A DNA stretch of 37,863 nucleotides from Micromonospora antibiotica (GCF_017599305.1 NZ_JAGFWR010000038.1:1-37863), one strand, 5' to 3'. Shown: positions 1 to 9,011, counted from the first letter of the stretch. A program made the numbers and translations. The notes: a model not told the origin generated them from the letters alone.

Positions 1-75
1 ACCCGGAAGCTAAGCCCTCCAGCGCCGATGGTACTGCACTCGGGAGGGTGTGGGAGAGTAGGACACCGCCGGACA
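1..75 (+). rRNA. rrf: 5S ribosomal RNA, 3' part (5' end outside the window)
   Basis: The first 75 bases match the 3' two thirds of an actinobacterial 5S rRNA. They include the conserved loop around CCGGAAGCTAAGCCCTCCAG, the GATGGTACTGC helix and the GGGAGAGTAGGACACCGCCGG stretch that closes the molecule. The 5' end is missing because the window starts inside the gene. A strong hairpin terminator follows at once, so this is the last gene of an rRNA operon (16S-23S-5S) lying to the left. The exact 3' end is uncertain by a few bases. Confidence 0.95.
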
Positions 76-81
76 ATCTTT

Positions 82-120
82 AGTTGAGGCCGACCCTTCG
101 GGGTCGGCCTCAACTGTTTT
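82..120 (+). terminator. rRNA operon intrinsic terminator
   Basis: A perfect 15-bp stem (82-96 with 101-115) is closed by a TTCG tetraloop and followed by GTTTT. It begins about 7 bases after the 5S rRNA. Such a stable stem with a U-tract is the normal end of an rRNA operon. Confidence 0.93.
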
Positions 121-445
121 CACACCCCGAACACCCTCCACCAGGCCACACCATCCACCGGCACGGTCGCGGGACCGGTTGCGGCGTGGCAGCACGCGGG
201 CCCGCGTCCAGAGCCAACGAGCGGCCCGCGTCCGGAGCTGGTGCCGCCTTCGGTGAATCGCCCCGAGCAGCGGGCTTCACCTCGTACCGTCGATGCGGGA
301 CCCGGCTCCTGAGGGACCCACACCCAGCATGGCGGGAAACGTGACGTGGAGTACGTCGTGTCCGCAATCGCAGCGGACCGGGCGGGGTACCTGCTGACCG
401 TACGACCGGAACTGACCGTCGGGACCGGCGGAGGCAGGAGTGGTC
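121..445. other. Gene-free stretch between the rRNA terminator and the first CDS
   Basis: No reading frame here looks like a real protein; the open frames are Arg/Pro/Ala-rich by-products of high GC. The only structure seen is an interrupted inverted repeat, GGTGAA (252-257) and TTCACC (276-281), separated by 18 bases, which could be an operator but has no other support. The right edge holds the ribosome binding site of the oxidoreductase gene. No clear -35/-10 pair was found. Confidence 0.5.
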
Positions 446-1072
446 ATGAAGATCGGAATCATTGGTTCGGGGCACATCGGCGGCACCCTCACCCGGCGGC
501 TGAGCGCCCTCGGGCACGACGTGACAGTCGCGAACTCGCGGGGCCCGCAGAGCCTCACCGAGCTGGCCCAGGAGACCGGGGCCACCGCCGGCACGCTGGA
601 CCAGGCCGTCCAGGACGCCGAACTCGTCGTGGTGGCGATCCCGCTGCTCGCGGTGCCGGGGCTGCCGCCCCAACCGTTCGACGGCAAGATCGTCGTCGAC
701 GCCAACAACTACTACCCGCAGCGCGACGGTGACATCGCCGAGCTGCTCGACCGCAGCCTCAGCTCCAGCCGGTGGACCGCCGACCATCTCAAGGGCGCCC
801 GGGTGGTGAAGACCTTCAACAACATCCAGGCCGCGCACCTGATGGACCACGGCAAGCCGGCCGGAGCCGGTGACCGGATCGCGCTGCCGGTGGCCGGTGA
901 CGACGCCGACGCCAAGCAGGTGGTGATGCAGCTCGTCGACGCGCTGGGCTTCGACCCGGTGGACGCCGGCACCCTGGACGAGAGCTGGCGGCAGCAGCCC
1001 GACACCCCCGTCTACGGGACCGACCGCGACGCCGAGGGCGTACGCCAGGGACTCGCCGACGCGCGCCCCTGA
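446..1072 (+). CDS. NADPH-dependent F420 reductase / NADP oxidoreductase family protein
   Basis: A 208-residue soluble protein with an N-terminal Rossmann nucleotide-binding fold. It starts MKIGIIGSGHIGG, carrying the GxGxxG dinucleotide motif, followed by a strand ending in VANSRGP, where NADP-phosphate-binding residues usually sit. A second strand VVVAIPLLAV and the DANNYYPQRDG segment are typical of F420H2:NADP oxidoreductase-like proteins (family of PF03807). The central VVKTFNNIQ motif is also common in the family. The likely reaction is hydride transfer between NADP and F420 or another acceptor; the substrate is unknown. The start was set at ATG 446 because AGGAG lies 5 bases upstream; an in-frame GTG at 440 is the alternative. 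The gene stands alone, convergent with the VanW gene. Confidence 0.85.
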   Translation: MKIGIIGSGHIGGTLTRRLSALGHDVTVANSRGPQSLTELAQETGATAGTLDQAVQDAELVVVAIPLLAVPGLPPQPFDGKIVVDANNYYPQRDGDIAELLDRSLSSSRWTADHLKGARVVKTFNNIQAAHLMDHGKPAGAGDRIALPVAGDDADAKQVVMQLVDALGFDPVDAGTLDESWRQQPDTPVYGTDRDAEGVRQGLADARP

Positions 1073-1097
1073 CCGGGGCCGACCCGAAAGAGCACGA

Positions 1098-1126
1098 GAG
1101 CCCCGCCGGTGTCGCCGGCGGGGCTC
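1098..1126. terminator. Hairpin terminator between convergent genes
   Basis: A perfect 12-bp stem (1098-1109 with 1115-1126) with a 5-base loop lies between the stops of the convergent oxidoreductase and VanW genes. It has no T-run, which is common for terminators of high-GC actinobacteria. Its position suggests it serves both strands. Confidence 0.7.
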
Positions 1127-1195
1127 ATCCGTGCCCAGCCCGCCCCCGTGTCTACCCCGGGTCAGGAGCGGGCGGGTGGGGAGAGGTGAGGGGGA

Positions 1196-3013
1196 TCAGG
1201 AGGGCTTGGGACCGCAGACGAAGTTCGGCTCGGGGTCGTAGGTCCAGCTGAACTTCTCCCGCTTGACGACCTTGCCGTCCTTCTTGATGACCCGGAACGC
1301 GTCCTGGGTGAAACCGGTGCTGCCGGCGGCGGCGATGCACGTCGGGCCGGGCTCCAGGTACACGGTCCTCGGACTGGTGACGTTGCGGCGCGGGCCGTAC
1401 TCGGTCTTCACGCTGTCGTAGATCTTGGTGCTCCACATCGACACCGTGATGGTGTTCGAGGTCCAGGCAGTGTCGATCAGCACCCCGTGCGGGGTGTTGT
1501 TGCGGAACTTGAAGTCGAGGTCGGGCCAGAAGATCGTCGACTCGATCACCGCCGGGTAGCGGCTGAAGTAGAACGAGTGCGGCTTGTGCTCGACGTCCTG
1601 GAGGCCGGCGTAGTAGCTGGCGTTGAACAGGGTGGTGGTGAACTGGGAGACACCGCCGCCGACACCGGGGACCAGCTTGCCGCCGAGGATCACCGGGGCG
1701 TCCTTGTAGCCCTGGGCGTAGCCGCGCTCGCCGGTGTGCGCGTTCAGCGAGAAGGTCTCACCCGGCTGCACGATCGTGCCGTCGACGTCCTTCGCCGCCT
1801 GGATGATGTTCTGGCTGCGCGGTGAGGACAGCCCGCCGGGGAACTTCGTGGAGAAGGTGGAGACCCGCTCCTTGATGCCCAGCTCGGCCAGCTTCGCCTC
1901 GGTCAGCTCGGGCTCGGCCTCCTTCAGCTGCCCGGTGACCGTCCGGCCGTCCGCCTTCGGCAGCACCGCGAGCAGGTCCCGGCTCAGCGCCGCCGAGTCG
2001 AGCTGCTTCCCGGCCCGCCCCGGGACCACCTTCGGCTTGCCGGCCGAGATGCTCAGACCGGCATCCTTGGGCGTCGACTCGATCGCGGCCAGCTTGCTGC
2101 CCAGCGCCGACCGGAGCCGCTTCACGTCGACCTTCGGCGTCAGCTTCCCCTCGTCGTCGGCCGAGAAGCGCAGCGCGCGGGCGATCGCCGCCGGCGGGAC
2201 ACTGACCGACCCCTTGTCGGAGGTGATGGTGACCGGAGCGGCGACGGCCGGCTTCGCCAGCTCGGCGACCAGCCGGTCCACCTCCTCCCGGGTCGTCACC
2301 GGGTTCTTCTCCACCACCGGCACCGTCACCGGCTGCCCGGCCAGCCAACCCGTGCGGACCACCCGGGCGGACTGCTCCGCATCGAGGGTCAGGCTCGGCT
2401 TGGGGTAGACCGGCTTCGGGGTGGTGCCGGTGAAGATGATCGCCGGCATCGTCATGTCCCGGCCCTGCTTACCGAGGATCTGGCGCAACGCCGCATCCAG
2501 CTTGGCGGCGTCCACCGTCACCACCGGCTCGACCGTACGGGAGCCGAACAGCCGGTCCACCGGGTGCGCCCGGGTGTCGGTGGCGGCGGCGACGGTGGCG
2601 TCCACGTCCACCGTCAGGCCGACGTCGGCGGGATTGACCTCCGCCCGGTTCTCCCCCACCACCACGGTCAGCGGCGCGTTGAGCCTGTCGGCGCGCTTCT
2701 CCAGCTCGGCCCGCAGCTCCTTGGCCGCGTCGGCGCGGCTGCGGCCACCCAGCTCGGTGCCGAGCACGCTCGTGCCGCGCGGGACGTCCCCGGCGTACGC
2801 CCAGGCGCCCATGCCGACCACCCCGGCCAGCACCGCGGTGGTCACGCCACCGGCGAGCAGCACCCGCCCGCGTCGCCACCACGGCCCGCCGCCCGGGGCC
2901 GAGCCCGCGGCCCCGCCAGCCGTCGGAGGCTCGTCCTCGCCCGGCCAGCTCACCGCGGTGACCTGCACCGTGGGGCGGTCGTCGGAGACCTGATTGTCGC
3001 CGTACAGGGTCAC
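1196..3013 (-). CDS. VanW family protein with tandem peptidoglycan-binding-like domains
   Basis: A 605-residue protein anchored by one N-terminal membrane helix (residues about 50-73, LLAGGVTTAVLAGVVGMGAW) after a short polar cytoplasmic part. Most of the rest should lie outside the membrane. The middle carries repeated PG_binding_4-type segments (for example GTSVLGTELGGRSRADAAKE and the VNPADVGL region). The C-terminal part, about residues 415-530, is a VanW domain with FSLNAHTGERG, the Gly-rich PGVGGGVSQ and the FPDLDF-like WPDLDFKFRNNT stretch. VanW proteins co-occur with vancomycin resistance genes, but their biochemical role is not settled; a cell-wall role is inferred. The start at GTG 3013 has GAGG five bases upstream. 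An earlier GTG at 3064 would add 17 residues but has no ribosome binding site. Confidence 0.88.
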   Translation of the reverse strand: MTLYGDNQVSDDRPTVQVTAVSWPGEDEPPTAGGAAGSAPGGGPWWRRGRVLLAGGVTTAVLAGVVGMGAWAYAGDVPRGTSVLGTELGGRSRADAAKELRAELEKRADRLNAPLTVVVGENRAEVNPADVGLTVDVDATVAAATDTRAHPVDRLFGSRTVEPVVTVDAAKLDAALRQILGKQGRDMTMPAIIFTGTTPKPVYPKPSLTLDAEQSARVVRTGWLAGQPVTVPVVEKNPVTTREEVDRLVAELAKPAVAAPVTITSDKGSVSVPPAAIARALRFSADDEGKLTPKVDVKRLRSALGSKLAAIESTPKDAGLSISAGKPKVVPGRAGKQLDSAALSRDLLAVLPKADGRTVTGQLKEAEPELTEAKLAELGIKERVSTFSTKFPGGLSSPRSQNIIQAAKDVDGTIVQPGETFSLNAHTGERGYAQGYKDAPVILGGKLVPGVGGGVSQFTTTLFNASYYAGLQDVEHKPHSFYFSRYPAVIESTIFWPDLDFKFRNNTPHGVLIDTAWTSNTITVSMWSTKIYDSVKTEYGPRRNVTSPRTVYLEPGPTCIAAAGSTGFTQDAFRVIKKDGKVVKREKFSWTYDPEPNFVCGPKPS

Positions 3014-3486
3014 AGCCACCTCGATCGGACGTACCACGTGGGGGGTTGCGGCCCCCAGGGACACCTACGGTAGCCAACCGGACGGCCAGCCGACAGCGTG
3101 CGTCCGGCCATCCTCACCACCGCGTGTCGTAGCCGGTCACACGGTGTATGACCGATCGTGGCACGGTGTCCGGATGTGCCGACCGGGGCCGCCCTGCGGG
3201 GGCGGACGAATCGGCCGGGCGGGGGCGTCGCGCGGTGACCCGGAGTGGCTGGCGGCACAGTTGCACACCCCCGGATCAGCCGGCTGCCGCCGGCCACCAC
3301 GACCCCGTGGCACCTGCACGCCGGGGGCCGTGGCGGGGTCGGAACGGTCGCGGAGGAGGCGGAGGCGGAAGCGAGGTCGGGACCTTCGCGGCGGAAGCGG
3401 AAGCGGGGCCGGGACGGTCGGGGTCGGGGTCGGGGTCGGAACGGCGGAAGCGGAGGCGGGGTCGGCGAGGGCCGACCGCCCGCCGA
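3014..3486. other. Gene-free stretch with a G-rich purine tract
   Basis: No convincing coding frame is seen between the VanW start and the stop of the FN3 protein. The part from about 3340 to 3475 is strikingly purine-rich on the plus strand. It consists of short imperfect repeats of GGAGGC/GGAAGC and three to four GGGGTC units near 3417-3440. The many G-runs could form quadruplexes. Long open frames across it (for example starting at 3148) are composition artefacts. The left edge presumably holds the VanW promoter, but no clear -35/-10 was found. Confidence 0.5.
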
Positions 3487-6048
3487 TCAGCGGACCCGGA
3501 CGCCGACCTCCGGGGACGGCGGCCCGTCGTCCCGCCCGTCGGTCACGGCGACCCGGAACCGGTAGTCGTGCCCCCGGGCCAACAGCACCGCCTGGTGCCG
3601 GGTCTCCCGCACGGGGTACGGGCCGACCCGCCACCGCTCCCCGGTGGTGGCGTCGCGCCAGTGCACCCGGTAGGCGAACCCCGACCCGGCCGACCGCCAG
3701 GTCAACCGGACCTCGCCGCTGCCGGTGGCCGTCACGTCGAGCCCGGTCGGGGTGGGCAACTGCGGGGTGACCCGGACCGGTGCGCTGCGGGGGCCCGCAC
3801 CCGCCTGGTTGGTCGCGGCCACCGTGAACTCGTACTCGTGCCCGTTGCGCAGCCCCGGCACGACGGCCCGGGTGCCCCGGGTGGGGATCTCCTCGGCGGT
3901 GAAGTCGCGTTCCCCGGCGCTGACGTCCCGCCGGTACACCCGGTGCCAGCCGTCGGCCACCGAAGCGCGCCAGGTCAGCTCCACGCTGCCGGCCCCGGCC
4001 TCGGCCCGCAGGTCCGTCGGGGCGGCGGTGGGGGCGGTGAACCGGGCGCGGGCCCGCACCGGCGCGGACCGGGCCCCCGCTCCGCCGTCGTTGACCGCGT
4101 CGACCGTGAACTCGTACTCGTGGCCGTGGGTCAGGTGCCGGGCGACGTGCCCGGCGCTGACCTCCACCGCCGGTGGGCCGTCCTGCGGGGTGCCGGCGGT
4201 CAGGTCGCGGCGGTACACCCGGTAGGAGACACCCGGGCCGAGCGTCCGCCAGGACAACCGTACGGTGCCGTCCGGCTGCCCGAAGGCGACCAGCCCCGGC
4301 GGTGGGGCGGGCGGGGTGACCAGGGCGGTCGCCCGGACCGGCTCGGACGGTGGGCTGTCCCCGCCGCCACCGACCGCGACCACGGTGAACGCGTACGTGT
4401 GCGCGTGCCGGAGGAACCCGACGGTGGCGGTGGTGCCGGTGAAGGTGCCGACCGTGGTCTCCTCCCCGGTGCCCAGGTCGTGCTGCGTCACCCGGAAGAG
4501 CTGGACGAACGGCACCGGCTCCCAGCCCAGTGCGACGTCACCGGCCCGGCCGGGCACCGCCCGCAGGCCCTGCGGCGGTGGCGGTGGCGGCACCGTGGCG
4601 GTCACCCGGCCGACCGGTGAGGGTGCGCTCTCGCCGCGCCGGCCCAGCGTGCTCACCCGGAACTCGTAGTCGTGCCCGTTGGTCAGGAAGTCGGCCGAGA
4701 AGCGGGGAGCGGTGGTCGGCTCGCCGATCCGGACGAAGTGGGTCTGGCCGGCGGTGACGTCCCGCCGGTGCACCTGGTAGCGCAGCTCGTCGTCGGCGCG
4801 TACCGGCGGCCAGTCCAGTTCGGCGGTGCCGGCGCCGCCCGGTCGGGCGGTGAGCGTCGACGGCGCCGGGGGGAGGTCGGCGTGGTCCGGTCGGTCGCGG
4901 GGCCACGCCAGCTCGACGAAACGCGGCCGGTAGAGGCCCGCGTCGGCGTAGGTGACCGAGTCGTCGACGTCGTTGACGTTGTAGGACAGGAGCAGCCGAC
5001 CGGGGCGGGCCAGCTCCGGGTGCAGGTCGACGTCGTAGACCAGGTGACCGGCGGCGGTCTCCGGGGCTTGGTGCAGGTAGTCCGGGCCGGTGAACGGGCC
5101 GGTCGGCGCGTCGGCCGAGTAGGCCACCAGATCGCCGCTGAACACCAGGTTGTTCTCCTGGGTGACCAGCACGTACCGACCGCCGATCCGCTGTACGCCG
5201 TAGGCGGTGCCGACGCCGCTGAGCAGCCGGGTCGAGGCGCGGTCGTCGGTGGACCAGCCGTCACCGGTCCAGAACTCCCACCGGCCGGTCAGGTCGTCGC
5301 CGGCCACCCGGGCCAGGTGGGCGAACTTCGCCCCGCCGGCCGCCTCGGTGCCGTACACGTAGGTGTGCCCGCCGTCGCGGAGCAGCTCCGAACCCCAGGA
5401 GACCCGGGCGCCCAGTGGCAACGGGCGGACCCCGGTGGGGGTGAGCGTGGGCAGCGCGAAGCTGGCCAGTGCGGTGCCGACCAGGGTGTGGTCGAGCGGG
5501 CTGAGGCCGGTGCGCCGGTAGCGGTGGACCAGCACCTGGAGGGTGTCGCCGGAGACGGTGGCGTCGCCGATCCAGGAGAACTCGCCGGGTGCCGTCGGGG
5601 GCACCAGGTCGCGCGGGTCCTCGGTGGTGCCGCCGTGCACCGTCTCGGCGAGCTGGTCGCCCCGCTGCACGATGGCCGAGTTGTGGATGAAGGGTGCGGT
5701 GCGGGGCCGGGAACCGTCGGGGTGCACCGGGCCGAGGAACGTGTCGGAGAAGAGCCAGAGCAGCCGGCCGTCGGGCAGTCGTACCGAGGCCGTCCGGTCG
5801 GCACCGTTCCACCGGCCGGAGGTGTCGCCGTAGTCGTCGAAGGCGGCGGCCAGCCGGGCGGCAACCGGCCCACTGTCCGGCAGGGCCCGGTGCGGTGCCG
5901 CCCCGGGCACGGTGGCGAGCAGGACGAGCAGCCCGACGACGAGCAGCCAGCGCACCGGCCGGCGGGTGCCGGTCAGCCCACGACGGACGCCGGCCAGCTG
6001 CCGGACCGGGTCGACCACCGCCACCAGAAACCCCCGTCTACCGGTCAC
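3487..6048 (-). CDS. Secreted or membrane-anchored protein: propeller-like domain plus five fibronectin type III domains
   Basis: An 853-residue protein. Residues about 30-50 form a hydrophobic segment (WLLVVGLLVLLATVPGAA), a signal peptide or anchor. Residues about 65-385 resemble the beta-propeller DUF4185/DUF5005 or glycoside-hydrolase-like group: RLLWLFSDTFLG, HNSAIVQRGD, GDATVSGDTLQVLVHRY, and YDVDLHPELARPGRLLLSYN near the end. Five fibronectin type III repeats follow at about 391, 491, 581, 673 and 764 to the end. Each carries a Y-R-V-x-R-D-x-T-A-G strand and a GHxYxFxV strand. The function is unknown; binding or cleaving a surface glycan is plausible. The start GTG 6048 overlaps the flippase gene by 11 bases. 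GTG 6024, preceded by GGGGG, is an alternative start. Confidence 0.85.
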   Translation of the reverse strand: MTGRRGFLVAVVDPVRQLAGVRRGLTGTRRPVRWLLVVGLLVLLATVPGAAPHRALPDSGPVAARLAAAFDDYGDTSGRWNGADRTASVRLPDGRLLWLFSDTFLGPVHPDGSRPRTAPFIHNSAIVQRGDQLAETVHGGTTEDPRDLVPPTAPGEFSWIGDATVSGDTLQVLVHRYRRTGLSPLDHTLVGTALASFALPTLTPTGVRPLPLGARVSWGSELLRDGGHTYVYGTEAAGGAKFAHLARVAGDDLTGRWEFWTGDGWSTDDRASTRLLSGVGTAYGVQRIGGRYVLVTQENNLVFSGDLVAYSADAPTGPFTGPDYLHQAPETAAGHLVYDVDLHPELARPGRLLLSYNVNDVDDSVTYADAGLYRPRFVELAWPRDRPDHADLPPAPSTLTARPGGAGTAELDWPPVRADDELRYQVHRRDVTAGQTHFVRIGEPTTAPRFSADFLTNGHDYEFRVSTLGRRGESAPSPVGRVTATVPPPPPPQGLRAVPGRAGDVALGWEPVPFVQLFRVTQHDLGTGEETTVGTFTGTTATVGFLRHAHTYAFTVVAVGGGGDSPPSEPVRATALVTPPAPPPGLVAFGQPDGTVRLSWRTLGPGVSYRVYRRDLTAGTPQDGPPAVEVSAGHVARHLTHGHEYEFTVDAVNDGGAGARSAPVRARARFTAPTAAPTDLRAEAGAGSVELTWRASVADGWHRVYRRDVSAGERDFTAEEIPTRGTRAVVPGLRNGHEYEFTVAATNQAGAGPRSAPVRVTPQLPTPTGLDVTATGSGEVRLTWRSAGSGFAYRVHWRDATTGERWRVGPYPVRETRHQAVLLARGHDYRFRVAVTDGRDDGPPSPEVGVRVR

Positions 6049-7306
6049 CTACCGGCAGGGTGTCACGACCCGGGACGGCGACGGTAGCCGTCGGAAGGGT
6101 GGAGGCGACCGACGCATCCGTTCTGCGGTGGATTGTCGACACTGCGGTGCCGACGGCGGTGACCGTCGCCGTGACCAGGGCCGCCCCGGCGATACCGGCG
6201 ACGGTGTGCGGCACGACCGTGGCGGTCGCGGCCACGAAGCCGACCGTGGAGATCCACAATGGTGCCGAGGGCCACCGGGCCGACGCCGCGACCCGGGCGT
6301 TGATCAGCACGAAGACCAACGCGTACAGGGCCCCGGTGGCGGCGAAGAGCGGTGCGAGGCCGCCGTACCGGGCGTACTCCGGGCCACCGGCCAGCCCGAA
6401 CGCCAGCCCGCCGGCCAGCGCCGAGGCGAGCACCAGCGCCGCCCCGGCCGCACCGACCAGGAGCAGCGCCGTACGCAGCGTCCCCCGGTCACCCCGGGCC
6501 AGCCGGGGCAGGGCGATGACCGTCACCACCTGGGGCGCCCACAACGCGCCCTTGGTCAGCACCGTGCCGACCGCGTACGTGCCGGAGGCATCGGGGGGCA
6601 GGAACCGGCGGGCCAGCAGCAGGTCGGCGTACGACACCACGAGCATCGCCAGGGTCGCCCCGCTGGCGGTGAGCACCGTGCGGGTGGTCAGGGTCGGGGC
6701 CACCGGGTCGATACCGGCCCCCCGGTTGAGCCGGACCAGCAGCGCCAGCACCAGTACGGAGGTGACCGCCCCGGCCAGCAGCGCCCCGGTCAACCCGCCG
6801 CCCAGCGCCAGTCCGGCGATCATCCCGCCGTAGCGGCCGGCGGCGAGCAGCGCCATCCCGCCGGCCAGCCGCAGGAAACGCTGGTCGCCCTGGAGTTCGC
6901 CCAACCACCGGCCGGCGGCCACCACCGCCACGGTCAGCACCCCGAGCAGCAGCACCGCCGGGCCGGTCAGCCGCAGCCCGACGGCGGCCACCGGCAGCAG
7001 CACGGCCAGCAGCGCGGCGGTCACCGCCACGGTCAGCAGGGTGGGGCGGGCGGTGGCGGCCCGGCCGTGCCGGGCCCGGTGCACGGCCACCGCGATCTGG
7101 AGGCCGGTGCTGGCCACGCCGCCGATCGCGCCGAGCGCCAGCAGGGTGGCCAGCGCGCTCAGCTCCGCCGGGGCGAGGTGCCGGGCAGCGAGGACCGGCA
7201 CCACGTAGGCGAGCCCGTTGACGAAGACCCCGGCCAGGGTGACGGCCACCCCGGCGACGCCGATCCCGAGTCGCCGGCCGTGCCCGTCGTCCGATGTTGT
7301 GCCCAT
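6038..7306 (-). CDS. Polysaccharide flippase-like (MATE/MOP superfamily) membrane protein
   Basis: A 422-residue polytopic membrane protein with about 12 hydrophobic helices. The first is GIGVAGVAVTLAGVFVNGLAYVV, followed by the short basic/polar segment ARHLAPAELSALATLLAL that is typical of Wzx/oligosaccharide flippases. Members of this superfamily move lipid-linked sugar units across the membrane; the substrate here is not known. The start is ATG 7306, with GGAG five bases upstream; an adjacent in-frame GTG lies at 7309. Its 3' end overlaps the FN3 protein gene by 11 bases, so the two are probably translated together. It is divergent from the GT-C-like membrane protein gene. Confidence 0.85.
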   Translation of the reverse strand: MGTTSDDGHGRRLGIGVAGVAVTLAGVFVNGLAYVVPVLAARHLAPAELSALATLLALGAIGGVASTGLQIAVAVHRARHGRAATARPTLLTVAVTAALLAVLLPVAAVGLRLTGPAVLLLGVLTVAVVAAGRWLGELQGDQRFLRLAGGMALLAAGRYGGMIAGLALGGGLTGALLAGAVTSVLVLALLVRLNRGAGIDPVAPTLTTRTVLTASGATLAMLVVSYADLLLARRFLPPDASGTYAVGTVLTKGALWAPQVVTVIALPRLARGDRGTLRTALLLVGAAGAALVLASALAGGLAFGLAGGPEYARYGGLAPLFAATGALYALVFVLINARVAASARWPSAPLWISTVGFVAATATVVPHTVAGIAGAALVTATVTAVGTAVSTIHRRTDASVASTLPTATVAVPGRDTLPVGDR

Positions 7307-7454
7307 CACCGCTCCGTGTCGCCGGCCGCGCCGGTCGTCCGCTGCCCGCCCGTGACCGTCCCGGGTCGCCGGCTCCGCCGGTCACCAGCAGCGCAAGTAC
7401 AGTGTCGCCACGCCGGCGCCGATCGCCGGGTCAGCCTAGTGAGGAGGTCAACCC

Positions 7455-9011
7455 CTGCGGGAGAGGTCGATCCTCGTCGCCACCGGGCTGGCCGTCACCG
7501 CGCTGGTGCTGGCTCCGCTGGCCGCGCCCGGCTATGTGCTCAGCTACGACATGGTCTTCGTGCCCCACCAGCCGTGGCGGGCCGAACTGGTCGCGCCGGT
7601 CGACTCGCTGCCCCGGGCGGTGCCGCTGGACGCCCTGGTCTCGCTGGCCAGCCAGGCGGTGCCGGGATGGCTGCTGCAACGGGTGGTGCTGGCCGGGGTG
7701 CTGCTGCTCGCCGCGATCGGGGCCGGCCGGCTGGTGCCCACCGGGCAGCCGGTCGTGCGGGTGGTCGCCGCCGTCGGATACGCCTGGACGCCGTACCTGG
7801 CGGAGCGGCTGCTGATCGGGCACTGGGGGCTGCTGCTGGCGTACGGGGCGCTGCCGTGGCTGGTCGACGCCGCGATCCGGGTGCACCGGCCAGGAGGGCT
7901 GCGCCGGCTGCTGCTGGTCGCGCTGCCCGCCGTGGTGACCCCGACGGGTGGCCTGATCGCCCTGGTCACGGTCGCCGTGCTGGTCGCCCGACGGGGTGCC
8001 GCCCGGACGACCGCGGTGGCCGTCGGCGCGCTGCTGGTGCTGAACCTGCCGTGGCTGGTGGTCGCCGGGTTGAGCGCGGCGGACGCCCGGACCGACCCGG
8101 CCGGGGTGGCCGCTTTCGCGGCGCGGGCCGAGAACTGGAGCGGGGTGTTCGGCGCGCTGGCCGGCACCGGGGGGATCTGGAACGGGCAGACCACCCCGCT
8201 GAGCCGCTCGTCGCCGTTGACGCCGGTGGCGACGGCGCTGCTGCTGGTGCTGGCGGGGTACGGCGTCCGGACGTTGCGCGGACGCTGGCCGGTCGGGGTG
8301 GCGGACCGGGTCGCCGGGTTGGCCGCCGCCGGATTCCTGACCGCTCTGCTGGGGGTGCTGCCGGGGGGTTCCACCCTGCTGGGGTGGGCGGTGGCGTCGG
8401 TGCCGGGGGCCGGGGTGCTGCGCGACGGGCAGAAGTTCCTCATCCCGTACGCGCTGCTGCTGGTGGTGGCCGGGGCGCTCGGCGCGGAACGACTGGCCGA
8501 CCGGGTCGCCGCCCGGGGGGCGACCGGTGGCGCGCGGGCGTTGCTCGTCGCCGTGCTGCTGCTGCCCGTGGTGGTGCTGCCCGATCTGGCGTTCGGTGCG
8601 GCGGGCCGGCTGCGCCCGGTGGCGTACCCGGCGGACTGGGACGCGGTGGCCCGCCGGCTCGACGGCCGGTCCGGGGAGGTGCTGTCGCTGCCGTTCGGGG
8701 CCTACCGGGCGTACCCGTGGAACGACGGCCGGACGGTGCTGGACCCGCTGCCCCGCTACGTCGACGCCGACGTGCTGGTGGACGACACCCTCTGGGTGGG
8801 CGCGACCGGGGTGCGGGGGGAGAACCCGCGTGCCGCCGAGGTGGGCCGGGTGCTGGCCGCCGGTGGCCCGGTCGCCGTGACCGGGGTGCGCTGGGTGGTG
8901 GTGCAGCGGACGGTCGACGGCCAGCGGGTCGACCCGGCGGCGCTGGTCGGGTTGCGCGAGGTGTACGCCGGTGTGGACCTCACCCTCTATGAGAATCCGG
9001 CCGGGCGCTGA
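7455..9011 (+). CDS. GT-C-like polytopic membrane protein, probable CTG start
   Basis: A polytopic membrane protein of about 518 residues if translation starts at CTG 7455, which lies 7 bases after a strong GAGGAGG. The frame is closed by TGA at 7440, and no ATG, GTG or TTG occurs before GTG 7506. The later start would cut off the first half of the first membrane helix and has no ribosome binding site. The sequence parallels the membrane half of the AftD gene downstream: VPGWLLQR matches VPAWVVQR, and LRDGQKFLIPYALLLV matches LRNVHKFDVVLRLPLI. An Asp in the first outer loop (SYDMVF) is where GT-C glycosyltransferases have their catalytic acid. A role in envelope glycan synthesis is inferred; no substrate can be named. 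Confidence 0.85.
   Translation: MRERSILVATGLAVTALVLAPLAAPGYVLSYDMVFVPHQPWRAELVAPVDSLPRAVPLDALVSLASQAVPGWLLQRVVLAGVLLLAAIGAGRLVPTGQPVVRVVAAVGYAWTPYLAERLLIGHWGLLLAYGALPWLVDAAIRVHRPGGLRRLLLVALPAVVTPTGGLIALVTVAVLVARRGAARTTAVAVGALLVLNLPWLVVAGLSAADARTDPAGVAAFAARAENWSGVFGALAGTGGIWNGQTTPLSRSSPLTPVATALLLVLAGYGVRTLRGRWPVGVADRVAGLAAAGFLTALLGVLPGGSTLLGWAVASVPGAGVLRDGQKFLIPYALLLVVAGALGAERLADRVAARGATGGARALLVAVLLLPVVVLPDLAFGAAGRLRPVAYPADWDAVARRLDGRSGEVLSLPFGAYRAYPWNDGRTVLDPLPRYVDADVLVDDTLWVGATGVRGENPRAAEVGRVLAAGGPVAVTGVRWVVVQRTVDGQRVDPAALVGLREVYAGVDLTLYENPAGR

Noticed and set aside
84..344. An 86-codon frame after the rRNA terminator
   Set aside because: It starts inside the terminator stem, has no ribosome binding site and a random Arg/Pro-rich composition.
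5912..8992. A 1026-codon plus-strand open frame
   Set aside because: It is antisense to the flippase and out of frame with the GT-C-like gene, and its translation is Gly/Arg/Gln-rich without hydrophobic or domain structure. It is a GC-composition artefact.
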